From NCBI RefSeq assembly GCF_019711535.1, contig NZ_JAIGNP010000001.1:806001-870000 (forward strand): a DNA stretch of 64,000 bases, in the 5' to 3' direction. A program made the translations under genes and the position numbers. This DNA is from Qipengyuania aestuarii. GTDB lineage: Bacteria > Pseudomonadota > Alphaproteobacteria > Sphingomonadales > Sphingomonadaceae. Below, piece after piece: positions 52,886 through 62,049 of the stretch. The notes beneath the pieces are model-generated. The model worked only from the letters and a program-made list of their open reading frames with translations, made no database searches and was not told where the DNA came from. Position 1 is the first letter of the stretch, and each line of letters starts with the position of its first letter.

Positions 52886-54332
52886 CGGTCGCCTCCTCGC
52901 GGCTTTCGGGCAGCACATCGGGGTCCGCGCCCGGATTCTGCGTTGGCCCCGGCGTGATACCGGCGGTCCGCACAGGCCCCTTCTCGGTACGCTTGACGCC
53001 CTTTTCCCCGAGATGCGGCGGGTGGCTCATCAGGCGCAGGATGTACCAGGTCCCCACGCCGAATACGGCGAAATAGACGATGACGAACGCGATGAGCGAG
53101 GTCGCCACGGCCGGCGCGTCGAGCGGGCTGGCGCTATCGGCGGTCCGCAAGACGCCGTAGACCGTCCAGGGCTGGCGCCCGACCTCGGTTGTAATCCAAC
53201 CGGCGATCACCGCGACGAAACCAGATGGTCCCATCACCACGGCCGCGCGGTGCAGCCAGCTCCAGTCGTAAAGCTTCTTCCTAAAGCGCGCGAACAGGCT
53301 CCACGCGCCGAGGCCCAGCATCAGGAACCCGATACCGACCATCACGCGAAATGCCCAGAATACGGGAAAGACGGGCGGCTGGTCCTCATCAGCAATCGTG
53401 TCCAACCCTGCCAGCGGGGCATCCAGCTCATGCTTCAGGATCAGGCTGGAAAGCTTGGGAATGCCGACGGCGTAATCCAGCCGCTGTTCCTTGTCGTTGG
53501 GAATGCCGAACAGATAGAGCGGCGCACCGTCCGGGTGGCTTTCATAATGCCCCTCCATCGCCATGACCTTGGCGGGCTGGTGTTCAAGCGTGTTGAGCCC
53601 GTGCATGTCACCTGCGAAAATCTGCACCGGCGCGACCAGCGCGGCCATCCACATCGCCATCGAGAACATCTTGCGCGCGTGCTGGTTGGTGCGATCCTTG
53701 AGCAAGTGCCAAGCGCCCACCCCGCCGACGACCAGCGCAGTGGTGAGATAGGCCGCGATGACCGTGTGCACCAATCGGAACGGGAAGCTGGGATTGAAGA
53801 CGATGTCGAACCAGCTCGCCTCCGGCAGCAGCTGTCCCGCTTCGCTGACCGACCAGCCGACCGGCGTCTGCATCCAGCTGTTGACCGACAGGATCCAGAA
53901 TGCGGAAATGAAAGTGCCCAGCGCCACCATGAAGGTGGCGAAGAAGTGGAGCCCTTTGCCCACCCGGTTCATCCCGAACAGCATGACGCCCAGGAAACCG
54001 GCCTCGAGGAAGAAGGCGGTCAGCACTTCATAAGCCATGAGCGGCCCCAGGATCGGACCCGTCTTATCGGAAAACACGGACCAATTAGTGCCGAACTGGT
54101 AGCTCATGACAATGCCTGAGACGACACCCATGGCGAAGGCGATCGCGAAGATCTTAAGCCAGTATTTGAACAGGTCCTGGTACAGCTGTTTGCCGGTTTT
54201 CAGCCACAGCGCTTCCAGCACCGCGAGATAGCTCGCCAGCCCGATCGAAAAAGCCGGGAAGATGAAATGGAAGCTCACCGTGAAGGCAAACTGGATGCGA
54301 GCTAGCAGAAGCGCGTCGGCATTTTCGAACAT
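52875..54332 (-). CDS. cioA: Cytochrome bd-type (cyanide-insensitive) oxidase subunit I
   Basis: Quinol oxidase subunit I, 485 aa, carrying the haems. His22 in SFHFIFPAF and the His in RLVHTVIAAY match the haem ligands. GRQPWTVYG and the short Q-loop place it in the CIO branch rather than E. coli CydA. The C-terminal 45 residues are a hydrophilic, Pro-rich tail that is not conserved. The oxidase would allow respiration at low oxygen or under cyanide or nitrosative stress without pumping protons. First gene of cioA-cioB-DUF2474. The 125-bp gap upstream (54333-54457) shows no clear regulator site. Confidence 0.93.
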   Translation of the reverse strand: MFENADALLLARIQFAFTVSFHFIFPAFSIGLASYLAVLEALWLKTGKQLYQDLFKYWLKIFAIAFAMGVVSGIVMSYQFGTNWSVFSDKTGPILGPLMAYEVLTAFFLEAGFLGVMLFGMNRVGKGLHFFATFMVALGTFISAFWILSVNSWMQTPVGWSVSEAGQLLPEASWFDIVFNPSFPFRLVHTVIAAYLTTALVVGGVGAWHLLKDRTNQHARKMFSMAMWMAALVAPVQIFAGDMHGLNTLEHQPAKVMAMEGHYESHPDGAPLYLFGIPNDKEQRLDYAVGIPKLSSLILKHELDAPLAGLDTIADEDQPPVFPVFWAFRVMVGIGFLMLGLGAWSLFARFRKKLYDWSWLHRAAVVMGPSGFVAVIAGWITTEVGRQPWTVYGVLRTADSASPLDAPAVATSLIAFVIVYFAVFGVGTWYILRLMSHPPHLGEKGVKRTEKGPVRTAGITPGPTQNPGADPDVLPESREEATDGN

Positions 54333-54457
54333 GGCTGCACCCTATAGCGGCAAATCTTGCGAACCGCGATGAAAGCTGTGCACCAGATGATGCGCGCGGC
54401 GCACCACGTCAGCCCGACTTCTTGAAGCGAGGGCGAGCGACAGACCCAAGGACAGTT

Positions 54458-55015
54458 CTAGCCTTCGATGACCTCATCGATTGCTGCCCGCGCTTCCGCG
54501 CCGGCCCAGTCGAAATCGCCGCGAACCCGCCACACTTCCTGGCCGCTTGCATCATACAGCACCGTCGTGGGCAGCACCGTGTCGCCCAAGGCATAACCCA
54601 GCTGGGCTTCGGGATCGATCCAGGGTTCGAGATTCTCGTAGCCCCCTTCCCGGAAGAAGTCGGTGACCTTTTCGACCTTGCCCATATCTTGGCTGACCGT
54701 CACCACTCTGAGCCGGTCGCCATAATCGCCCGCCAGTTCGTCCAGCAGCGGCATTTCCTTGACGCAGGGTGCGCACCATGTGGCCCACAGATTGAGCAGC
54801 ACCGGCTGCCCCTGCAGCGCACCCAGATTAAGCGCGCGGCCATCCGGGTCCTGCACATTTATGGCCGGCATCAGCATGCCTGCATTGGAGGTGTCGATTT
54901 CCCCGGTTGCCGCATTTGAAGCACCGCTTTCTTGCACCTGCTCCGGCGCGCTCCTATCGCAGCCGGCAACGGCCAAACCAAGGATACAGACGAACGTGAG
55001 CGACAAGCGGGACAA
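54458..55015 (-). CDS. TlpA-family thioredoxin-like lipoprotein
   Basis: A 185-aa periplasmic thioredoxin-fold lipoprotein. The signal peptide ends in lipobox VAGC (Cys19). The redox motif is WCAPC, in [17 protein letters not shown], and the cis-Pro is in VLPTTVLYD. It would reduce disulfides, for example in cytochrome c maturation or copper handling. The start is TTG at 55015, or possibly TTG at 55006. Its 5' end overlaps the probable GTG start of the divergent argH. Confidence 0.9.
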   Translation of the reverse strand: MSRLSLTFVCILGLAVAGCDRSAPEQVQESGASNAATGEIDTSNAGMLMPAINVQDPDGRALNLGALQGQPVLLNLWATWCAPCVKEMPLLDELAGDYGDRLRVVTVSQDMGKVEKVTDFFREGGYENLEPWIDPEAQLGYALGDTVLPTTVLYDASGQEVWRVRGDFDWAGAEARAAIDEVIEG

Positions 55016-56405
55016 TCAGGGCTCCAACAGCATGTGGGGCGGAAGGTTCGCCGAAGGGCCTAGCGCCATCATGCGCGAAATCAACGCTTCAATCCCTTTC
55101 GACAAGGCGCTGTGGCGGGAAGATATCGCCGGCAGCCGCGCCCATGTCGCCATGCTGGCCAAGCAGGGCATCGTCAGCGAAGCCGACGCGAAGGCCATCG
55201 ACGACGGGCTGCAGCAGGTCGCCGCCGAATATGAAGCCGACGGTGTTCCCGAAGATTGGGATCTCGAGGACATCCACATGACGGTGGAATCGCGCCTGAC
55301 CGAAATCGTCGGCCCGGCAGCAGGCCGATTGCATACGGCGCGCAGCCGCAACGATCAGGTGGCGACCGATTTCCGCATGTGGGTGCGCAGCGCCATGCAG
55401 CGCGCGATTGCCGGGGTGGACGCGGTTCTGGGCGCAATCGCCCAGCGCGCCGAAGACCATGCCGACACGATCATGCCCGGATTTACCCATCTGCAAACCG
55501 CCCAGCCGGTCACCCTTGGTCATCACCTGCTCGCCTATTTCGAAATGCTGGTGCGTGACCGGTCGCGCTTCGCCGATGCGCTCGCGCGGATGGACGAATG
55601 CCCGCTCGGCTCTGCCGCGCTGGCAGGTACCGGCTTCGATCTCGATCGCGACATGACCGCGCAGGCGCTCGGCTTTGCCCGCCCCACGCGCAACAGCCTC
55701 GACGCCGTATCGGATCGCGATTTCGCGCTCGATTACCTGATGGCGGCCAGCCAGTGTTCGCTGCACCTCAGCCGCCTCGCGGAAGAGTTCATCATCTGGG
55801 CCAGCCAGCCCTTCGGCTTCGTGAAACTGCCCGACACGCTTTCTACCGGCAGTTCGATCATGCCGCAGAAGCGCAATCCTGATGCTGCCGAACTCGTGCG
55901 CGGCCACGCCGGGCGCGTCATCGGCTGCGCAACCGCGCTGATGGTCACGATGAAGGGCCTGCCGCTTGCCTATTCGAAAGACATGCAGGACGACAAACCG
56001 CCCGTCTTCGAAGCCGCGGGCCTGCTCGATCTCAGCCTGGCGGCAATGGCCGGCATGGTCGCCGACAGCGGGTTCGACAAAGCGCGGATGCGCAAGGCGG
56101 CCGAAGCTGGCCATGCGACGGCGACTGACCTTGCGGACTGGCTGGTGCGGCAGGCGGACATCCCTTTCCGGGAGGCACATCACATCACCGGCGCGGCGGT
56201 GAAGCTGGCCGACGAGAAAGACGTCGCTCTCGACGGTCTTACCATCGAAGACCTCAAAGCCATCGACGAGCGGATCGACGAACGCGTTTTCGATGCGCTG
56301 TCGGTCGATGCCTCGGTGGCCGCCCGCGCTTCCTATGGCGGCACCGCCCCGGTGCGTGTAAGGGAACAGGCGAAGGAAGCCCGCCGGCGGCTGGAGGAAT
56401 TTTGA
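54996..56405 (+). CDS. argH: Argininosuccinate lyase
   Basis: Last step of arginine synthesis; 469 aa. The signature loop [28 protein letters not shown] and [14 protein letters not shown] are present. The start is taken as GTG at 54996, giving (M)[18 protein letters not shown], similar to relatives. An ATG at 55032 would give MWGGRFA and is nearly as likely. It is followed three bases later by the lptM-like gene and then lysA. Confidence 0.94.
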   Translation: MSDKRDNQGSNSMWGGRFAEGPSAIMREINASIPFDKALWREDIAGSRAHVAMLAKQGIVSEADAKAIDDGLQQVAAEYEADGVPEDWDLEDIHMTVESRLTEIVGPAAGRLHTARSRNDQVATDFRMWVRSAMQRAIAGVDAVLGAIAQRAEDHADTIMPGFTHLQTAQPVTLGHHLLAYFEMLVRDRSRFADALARMDECPLGSAALAGTGFDLDRDMTAQALGFARPTRNSLDAVSDRDFALDYLMAASQCSLHLSRLAEEFIIWASQPFGFVKLPDTLSTGSSIMPQKRNPDAAELVRGHAGRVIGCATALMVTMKGLPLAYSKDMQDDKPPVFEAAGLLDLSLAAMAGMVADSGFDKARMRKAAEAGHATATDLADWLVRQADIPFREAHHITGAAVKLADEKDVALDGLTIEDLKAIDERIDERVFDALSVDASVAARASYGGTAPVRVREQAKEARRRLEEF

Positions 56406-56408
56406 TCT

Positions 56409-56645
56409 ATGCGTAAACTTGCCATCCTCGGCCTTGCCGCCCTGCTTGCCGCATGCGGGCAGAAGACGGATTTGAAACCGCTGGCGCAGGACACGCTGCC
56501 GCCCACGCCCTATGGCGCGGAAGTCCAACCGGATTCGCAGGACCTCCTCGCGCTCGATCCGCAGGCGGCGCCCGACCGTTCGGTCGAATTGCGGACCCGT
56601 TCGGAAGAACGCGAAGACGATCCGTTCGATCTGCCGCCCGAATGA
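56409..56645 (+). CDS. lptM: LptM-like small lipoprotein
   Basis: A 78-aa lipoprotein with lipobox LAAC (Cys16) followed by GQKTDLKP, the hallmark of the LptM (YifL) family next to lysA or dapF. LptM assists disulfide maturation of the LptD/E lipopolysaccharide translocon in enterobacteria. The mature part is acidic and low in predicted structure. It starts three bases after argH and precedes lysA. Confidence 0.8.
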   Translation: MRKLAILGLAALLAACGQKTDLKPLAQDTLPPTPYGAEVQPDSQDLLALDPQAAPDRSVELRTRSEEREDDPFDLPPE

Positions 56646-56707
56646 ATTGCAGCCCGCAAAGTACTCATTGTTAGACAGGTCGCGCGCGATTGGGCAGAGG
56701 CGCCCGC

Positions 56708-57970
56708 ATGGACCATTTTGAGCTTCGTGACGGCGCCCTCTACGCCGAAGATGTCCCGCTATCCGCGATTGCCGATGATGTCGGCACGCCGGTCTACGTT
56801 TACTCGCGCGCCACGCTGGTGCGCCATGCACGCGTGTTCCGCGATGCCCTGGCAGAGCTGAAAGACCCGCATATCGCCTTTGCGGTGAAGTCCAATCCAA
56901 ACCTGTCCGTGCTCCGTGTGCTCGCCAATGAAGGCTATGGCGCCGACGTGGTATCGGGCGGGGAACTGCGCCGCGCGCTCGCGGCCGGGATGAAAGCGGA
57001 AGACATCGTGTTCTCCGGCGTCGGAAAAACCCACGGCGAATTGCAGGAAGGGCTGGAAGCCGGCATCGGCCAGTTCAATATCGAGAGCGAGGAAGAAGGC
57101 TACGAGCTGGCAGCCATCGCTCGCAGGCTGGGCATGAAGGCCGCTTGCGCGCTGCGCGTCAATCCCGATGTCGATGCGCGCACGCATGAGAAAATCTCCA
57201 CCGGCAAGCGCGAGAACAAGTTCGGCGTCCCGCTCGACCGGGCGGCAGAAATCTACACCGCCCTCTCGCAGGAAGACGGCCTCGATATGCGCGGCATCGC
57301 TGTTCACATCGGCAGCCAGCTTGCCGATCTCGAACCGCTGGAAACCGCTTTCGGGAAGGTCGGGGCGCTGATCGCTGAACTGCGCGCCGCCGGCTGCAAG
57401 GTGACCCATGCCGATCTGGGCGGCGGGCTCGGCGTACCGTACAAGGCCGGTGAAGAACTGCCCGCGCCTGCCGAATATGGCGCCATGGTCGCGCGCGTGA
57501 CCAAGGACTGGGACGTGCGGCTGATGTTCGAGCCGGGCCGGGTCATTGCCGGAAATGCGGGCGTGCTGCTGACGCGGGTCATCCGCGTGAAGCGCGGGAT
57601 CGAGCGGCCTTTCGTGGTGGTCGATGCCGCCATGAACGATCTGGCCCGGCCTGCCATGTATGGCGCCTGGCACGATTTCGAGGCGGTGAAGCCCAGCGGC
57701 GCCCGGACAGTGGCCCATATCGTCGGCCCCATTTGCGAGACCGGCGATACATTCGCCATGGACCGCGAATGCGATGAACTCGTCGCGGGCGATCTGGCGG
57801 TGTTCCGCACGGCCGGTGCCTATGGAGCGACCATGGCGTCGAGTTACAATTCGCGCGGCTTCGTTGCCGAAGTGCTGGTGGACGGTGATCGCCATGCCGT
57901 GGTGGCGGAACGGATCGGTGCGGATTCAATCATGGATGCCGAACGCGTGCCGGACTGGCTCGAAGGCTGA
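56708..57970 (+). CDS. lysA: Diaminopimelate decarboxylase
   Basis: PLP enzyme converting meso-diaminopimelate to lysine; 420 aa. The PLP Lys is in IAFAVKSNPNL; HIGSQ, DLGGGLGVPY, FEPGR and the CETGD motif (GPICETGDTFA) complete the active site. The ATG at 56708 has GAGG upstream; an in-frame start at 56690 is less likely. The stop overlaps the siroheme synthase-like gene by one base (TGATG). Confidence 0.96.
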   Translation: MDHFELRDGALYAEDVPLSAIADDVGTPVYVYSRATLVRHARVFRDALAELKDPHIAFAVKSNPNLSVLRVLANEGYGADVVSGGELRRALAAGMKAEDIVFSGVGKTHGELQEGLEAGIGQFNIESEEEGYELAAIARRLGMKAACALRVNPDVDARTHEKISTGKRENKFGVPLDRAAEIYTALSQEDGLDMRGIAVHIGSQLADLEPLETAFGKVGALIAELRAAGCKVTHADLGGGLGVPYKAGEELPAPAEYGAMVARVTKDWDVRLMFEPGRVIAGNAGVLLTRVIRVKRGIERPFVVVDAAMNDLARPAMYGAWHDFEAVKPSGARTVAHIVGPICETGDTFAMDRECDELVAGDLAVFRTAGAYGATMASSYNSRGFVAEVLVDGDRHAVVAERIGADSIMDAERVPDWLEG

Positions 57971-58740
57971 TGCATTCGCTGCCGCTCTTCCACCGGATCG
58001 GCGGCCAGCGGGTCGTCGTGGTCGGCGAAGGCGAAATGGCCGATGCGAAAGCGCGGCTGGTCGTGCGGGCGGGCGGCATTCCCTGTGCCGAGACCGAGGC
58101 GCATCATGCCCGCCTCGCCTTCGTGGCACTGGACGATCCGAAGGCAGCGGCAGCCGCGCATCTGCGGCTCAAGCGCGCCGGGCTGCTGGTCAATGTCGCC
58201 GACCAGCCCGATCTGTGCGATTTCACCCTGCCCAGCGTGCTCGACCGTGAGCCCGTGCTGGTTGCCGTGAGCACTGGCGGCGCATCGGCAGGGCTGGCCA
58301 AGCATCTCCGGCTCCGGCTCGAGCGGCTTCTGCCCCAGTCGCTCGGCGGGCTGGCGCAGGCGCTGTCCGATGCGCGCGAGGCTATTCGGCGCAAGTTCCC
58401 CGAAGGCGCGGCGCGGCGCAGGGCGCTCGACGATGCGCTGGCCGAAGGCGGCGCGCTCGACCCGCTCGAGAGCCGCGAAACTGCGGGCGTGGAGGAATGG
58501 CTTGCCAGTCCCGCGACCACCGGGGGGACGCAGCTGCATGAATTCGTGCTGTCGAGCGACGATCCCGACGATCTGACGCTGCGGCAGGCGCGCCTGCTGG
58601 GCAAGGCGGATGCCGTGCTGCATGATCCCGCCATACCGGAGGCAATCCTGGTGCGCGCGCGGGCCGATGCCCAGCGCATCGCCCTGCCCGCCGATCCGCC
58701 GGGTGACGGGATCGCCGTGATCCTGCGCCGCGAGGGCTAG
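57970..58740 (+). CDS. Siroheme synthase N-terminal domain protein with SUMT-like remnant
   Basis: A 256-aa protein like precorrin-2 dehydrogenase/sirohydrochlorin ferrochelatase (Met8, CysG N-terminus), needed for siroheme in sulfite or nitrite reductase. The Rossmann segment is RVVVVGEGEMADAKARLVV, and the catalytic Asp is Asp78 in NVADQPDLCDF; AVSTGGASAGLA follows. Residues 190-240 (FVLSSDDPDDLTLRQARLL, then ADAVLHD and ILVRARADAQRIAL) look like only the first part of a uroporphyrinogen-III methyltransferase. The glycine-rich SAM loop is changed and the rest is missing. cysH lies 5 kb downstream. Confidence 0.85.
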   Translation: MHSLPLFHRIGGQRVVVVGEGEMADAKARLVVRAGGIPCAETEAHHARLAFVALDDPKAAAAAHLRLKRAGLLVNVADQPDLCDFTLPSVLDREPVLVAVSTGGASAGLAKHLRLRLERLLPQSLGGLAQALSDAREAIRRKFPEGAARRRALDDALAEGGALDPLESRETAGVEEWLASPATTGGTQLHEFVLSSDDPDDLTLRQARLLGKADAVLHDPAIPEAILVRARADAQRIALPADPPGDGIAVILRREG

Positions 58741-59723
58741 GCGGCCACAGCTTCGCCGGTAGCGACAAGGCCGATCGCCGCGAAATAGCGGGCCATGCTG
58801 TCGGCCGTCTTGTCCGCCAGCGCGATATGGGCGCGCCGGCGGTCGTGCGGATCGGGAATGCGCAGCAGCAGATCCGCCTCGACCATCTGGCCGATCCAGC
58901 GCAGCGCCGTGGTGGCAGGAACGCCCGCCGCGATACACAGCGAGCTGACACTGACCTGCTGGCGTTCGGCCCGCGCGGCGGCGAGGTCGAGCAGGATGTC
59001 CCAGGCCGGATCGGCGAAGAGTTCCGCATCGAAGAAGTTGCTGCGCAGCTGCCGGTGGTGGATCAGCTTGCGGATCGCTTCGGCGGGCGGCAGCTGCGGC
59101 GCCGTGTCACGCGCCCTGGTGCCCGGTTCATCGCCTTCGCCGCGGAAGGTCTGCCTGGCCGCTTCGAAGCGGAAAGCGCCCCCGTTCGCCGTGCGGCCTG
59201 CGAAGACCTGCGCCGAGAGCCCTTCCACCCGCTGCGCCACGCGGCCGACCTGTTCGGTCAGGCGCAGCAGCATCAGCCGGTCGGTTTCGGACAGTTCGCG
59301 CAGGCGCAAATTCGGCACGCTGGCCAGCACGCGCCCGATCGCGATCACCCGGTCGGCGCGGCCCGGATCGACCAGGATCTGCGCCGGCGAGATGGTGAAA
59401 CAGCCGAACACCACGTCGAGCGATTCCATGATGGTGGAGACGACCAGCTGCGCGCCGGACTTGGCCGCGCGCACGTCCAGCCGCGACAGCAGCGCCATGG
59501 CCTGCGCATCCATGCCTGTGCAATCGACCAGCACCAGATCGCCCAGCGCCCCGATCGCGCCGCTGCCGAATTCATCGAGGCCGCAGCATTCCAGCACGCG
59601 GAAGCCCGCCCCTTCGGCATCGGCGCGCATTTCGCCCCGCACCGTGTCGCGATCGGCCAGGATCGTGACCGTCAGCTGGCAGCCGGCGCCATCGTAAACC
59701 GGCTCGTAAGCGAAATCCTGCAT
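58737..59723 (-). CDS. MarR-like winged-helix protein with receiver-like N-terminal domain
   Basis: A 328-aa putative regulator. Residues 15-130 form alternating strands and helices with hydrophobic strand ends (LVLVDCTGMDAQAMALLSRL, QLVVST), like a receiver fold but without the acidic pocket and conserved Lys. Residues 235-310 are a MarR-type winged helix (VSVSSLCIAAGVPATTALRW then EADLLLRIPDPHDRRRAHIAL). The link is Gln/Arg-rich. The start at 59723 has AAGGGG eight bases upstream. It is divergent from obgE, and its stop overlaps the end of the siroheme gene by four bases. Ligand and targets unknown. Confidence 0.75.
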   Translation of the reverse strand: MQDFAYEPVYDGAGCQLTVTILADRDTVRGEMRADAEGAGFRVLECCGLDEFGSGAIGALGDLVLVDCTGMDAQAMALLSRLDVRAAKSGAQLVVSTIMESLDVVFGCFTISPAQILVDPGRADRVIAIGRVLASVPNLRLRELSETDRLMLLRLTEQVGRVAQRVEGLSAQVFAGRTANGGAFRFEAARQTFRGEGDEPGTRARDTAPQLPPAEAIRKLIHHRQLRSNFFDAELFADPAWDILLDLAAARAERQQVSVSSLCIAAGVPATTALRWIGQMVEADLLLRIPDPHDRRRAHIALADKTADSMARYFAAIGLVATGEAVAA

Positions 59724-59866
59724 CGAATCAGCCCCTTCAATTTGCAGGAACAGGAGTAGAACAAAACGGGAATTTGTCAATGTCATGCCGCCGGATCCAT
59801 CCCCGATGGCGGCCGCGCGCACCACGGCGCTCGCCAAGGGCGGCAAAAGCGATTAGGGGCCGTGGC

Positions 59867-60922
59867 ATGCATTTTCTCGACCAGGCCAAGATCTATCTCA
59901 AATCCGGCGGGGGCGGCCCGGGCGCGGTCAGCTTCCGGCGCGAGAAATATATCGAATACGGCGGTCCCGACGGCGGCAATGGCGGCAAGGGCGGCGATAT
60001 CATCTTCCGCGCCGTCCAGGGTCTCAACACGCTGATCGACTTTCGCTATGCCCAGCACTTCAAGGCCCCGCGCGGCGCGCATGGCATGGGCAAGGACCGC
60101 ACCGGCGCAGGCGCGGACGATCTGATCATCGACGTGCCCGTGGGCACGCAGATCCTGTCGGAAGACAAGGAAGAAGTGCTCGCCGATTTCACCGAAGTCG
60201 GCCAGGAAATCGTCTTCCTCGAAGGCGGCATCGGCGGCCGCGGCAATGCGAGCTACAAGAGCTCGACCAACCGCGCGCCGCGACAGCACCAGCCCGGCAT
60301 GCCGGGTGAGGAAATGTGGGTCTGGCTGCGGCTGAAGCTGCTGGCCGACGTCGGCCTGCTTGGCCTGCCCAATGCGGGCAAGAGCACGCTGATCAACCAG
60401 GTCACCAATACCAAGGCCAAGGTGGGCGATTATGCCTTCACCACGCTGGTGCCCAAGCTGGGCGTCGTGCGCCACAAGGGCCGCGAATTCGTGCTGGCCG
60501 ACATTCCCGGCCTGATCGAGGGCGCGGCGGAAGGCGCCGGGATCGGTGACCGCTTCCTGGGCCATATCGAACGCTGCCGCGTGCTGATCCACCTGATCGA
60601 CATTGCGGGCCAGGACCCGGCCGATGCCTATAATACGGTGAATGCCGAGCTCGACGCCTATGGCGAAGGGCTGGCCGACAAGCCGCAGCTGGTCGCGCTG
60701 AACAAGCTCGATCTGGCGGATGCCGAACTGGGCAAGGCCTTTGCAGACGAACTGCTGGCCGCCGGTGCCGAAAAAGTGTTCAATATCTCCGGGGCAACCG
60801 GCGAAGGCATGGAAGAACTCCTCGACGGCGTCCTGTCCTACCTGCCCGATCGCACCAGCACCGAAACGCAGGCCGAAGAGGTCGAAGACGAGGGCGACGA
60901 GCCCGATTGGTCGCCCATCTGA
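59867..60922 (+). CDS. obgE: GTPase Obg
   Basis: Essential ribosome-assembly and stress GTPase, called CgtA in Caulobacter; 351 aa. The glycine-rich Obg fold is at residues 1-158 (SGGGGPGAVSFRREK, GGNGGKGGDI). G motifs are GLPNAGKST, DIPGLIEGA and NKLDL. The C-terminus is a short acidic tail. ATG at 59867 with GGGG upstream. proB starts five bases after its stop. Confidence 0.96.
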   Translation: MHFLDQAKIYLKSGGGGPGAVSFRREKYIEYGGPDGGNGGKGGDIIFRAVQGLNTLIDFRYAQHFKAPRGAHGMGKDRTGAGADDLIIDVPVGTQILSEDKEEVLADFTEVGQEIVFLEGGIGGRGNASYKSSTNRAPRQHQPGMPGEEMWVWLRLKLLADVGLLGLPNAGKSTLINQVTNTKAKVGDYAFTTLVPKLGVVRHKGREFVLADIPGLIEGAAEGAGIGDRFLGHIERCRVLIHLIDIAGQDPADAYNTVNAELDAYGEGLADKPQLVALNKLDLADAELGKAFADELLAAGAEKVFNISGATGEGMEELLDGVLSYLPDRTSTETQAEEVEDEGDEPDWSPI

Positions 60923-60927
60923 CGGCC

Positions 60928-62049
60928 ATGGCCATCGCCAGCCTATCCGATCTCGCGCAGGCACGGCGCATCGTGGTCAAGGTCGGTTCGGCCCTGCTCA
61001 TCGAACGCGGGCAGGCGCGGGCCGAATGGTTGGCCACGCTGGTCAAAGAGATTGCCGGGCTGGCGAAGGACGGCACGCAGGTCATCGTGGTTTCTTCCGG
61101 CGCCATCGCGCTGGGCGCGGCCAAGCTCAAACTGCCCAAGGGCGGCCGGGCCAGCCTTGCCGATGCGCAGGCCGCGGCCTCCGTCGGCCAGGTTGAACTG
61201 GCGCGCCTGTGGTCGGAAATGCTCGGCCAGCACGGACTTACCGCGGCGCAGATGCTGGTCACGCTGGACGATCTGGAAGACCGCCGCCGCTATCTCAATG
61301 CCTCGGCCACGCTCGAACGGCTGATCGAGGCAGGCGCGATCCCCGTCATCAATGAAAACGACAGCGTCGCGACCGAGGAAATCCGCTTCGGCGACAATGA
61401 CCGCCTGTCCGCCCGGGTGGCGCAGGCCGCGCAGGCGCAGGGCGTGCTGCTGCTCTCCGATGTCGACGGGCTGTACGACCGCGATCCCGCCGATCCCGAT
61501 GCCAGCTTCATTCCCACGGTCGAAGGCGTCACGCCCGAGATCATCGCCATGGCCACCGGCAGTTCCGGCTCCGGTCTCGGATCGGGCGGCATGCTGGCCA
61601 AATTGCAGGGCGCGCGCATTGCCGAACGCGCAGGCATCGCGCTGGCGATCATCAACGGCACCCATGCCGATCCCATCACCACCGCGCTTGCTGCGGATCG
61701 CGGCACGCTGTTCCTGCCGCAGGGCGATGAAAGCGCGCGCAAGGCTTGGCTTTCAGGCCGCCTCGCCCCCGCCGGCGTGCTTACCGTGGATGCGGGTTGC
61801 ACCGAAGCGCTGGCTCATGGCGCCAGCCTGCTCGCCGCCGGTCTCACCGAGGTCGAAGGCGATTTCCGCCGCGGCGATCTGGTGGCGATCTTCGGCGCCA
61901 AGGGCGAACGACTGGGCCAGGGTCTGGTCGAATATACCGCCGCCGAATGCCGCGCCATTCTGGGGCTGCGGGAAGAGGAACAGGCGGCAAAGCTGGGCTA
62001 TTCCCCCCGCGCCGCCGTGGTCCACCGCGATCACATGGTGAAGGCATGA
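60928..62049 (+). CDS. proB: Glutamate 5-kinase
   Basis: First step of proline synthesis; 373 aa. The amino acid kinase domain has VVKVGSALL, VVSSGAIALG, INENDSVAT and DVDGLYDRDP; GLGSGGMLAKL follows. A C-terminal PUA domain starts near residue 280. proA is not adjacent. Its stop overlaps the epimerase gene (ATGA). Confidence 0.95.
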   Translation: MAIASLSDLAQARRIVVKVGSALLIERGQARAEWLATLVKEIAGLAKDGTQVIVVSSGAIALGAAKLKLPKGGRASLADAQAAASVGQVELARLWSEMLGQHGLTAAQMLVTLDDLEDRRRYLNASATLERLIEAGAIPVINENDSVATEEIRFGDNDRLSARVAQAAQAQGVLLLSDVDGLYDRDPADPDASFIPTVEGVTPEIIAMATGSSGSGLGSGGMLAKLQGARIAERAGIALAIINGTHADPITTALAADRGTLFLPQGDESARKAWLSGRLAPAGVLTVDAGCTEALAHGASLLAAGLTEVEGDFRRGDLVAIFGAKGERLGQGLVEYTAAECRAILGLREEEQAAKLGYSPRAAVVHRDHMVKA

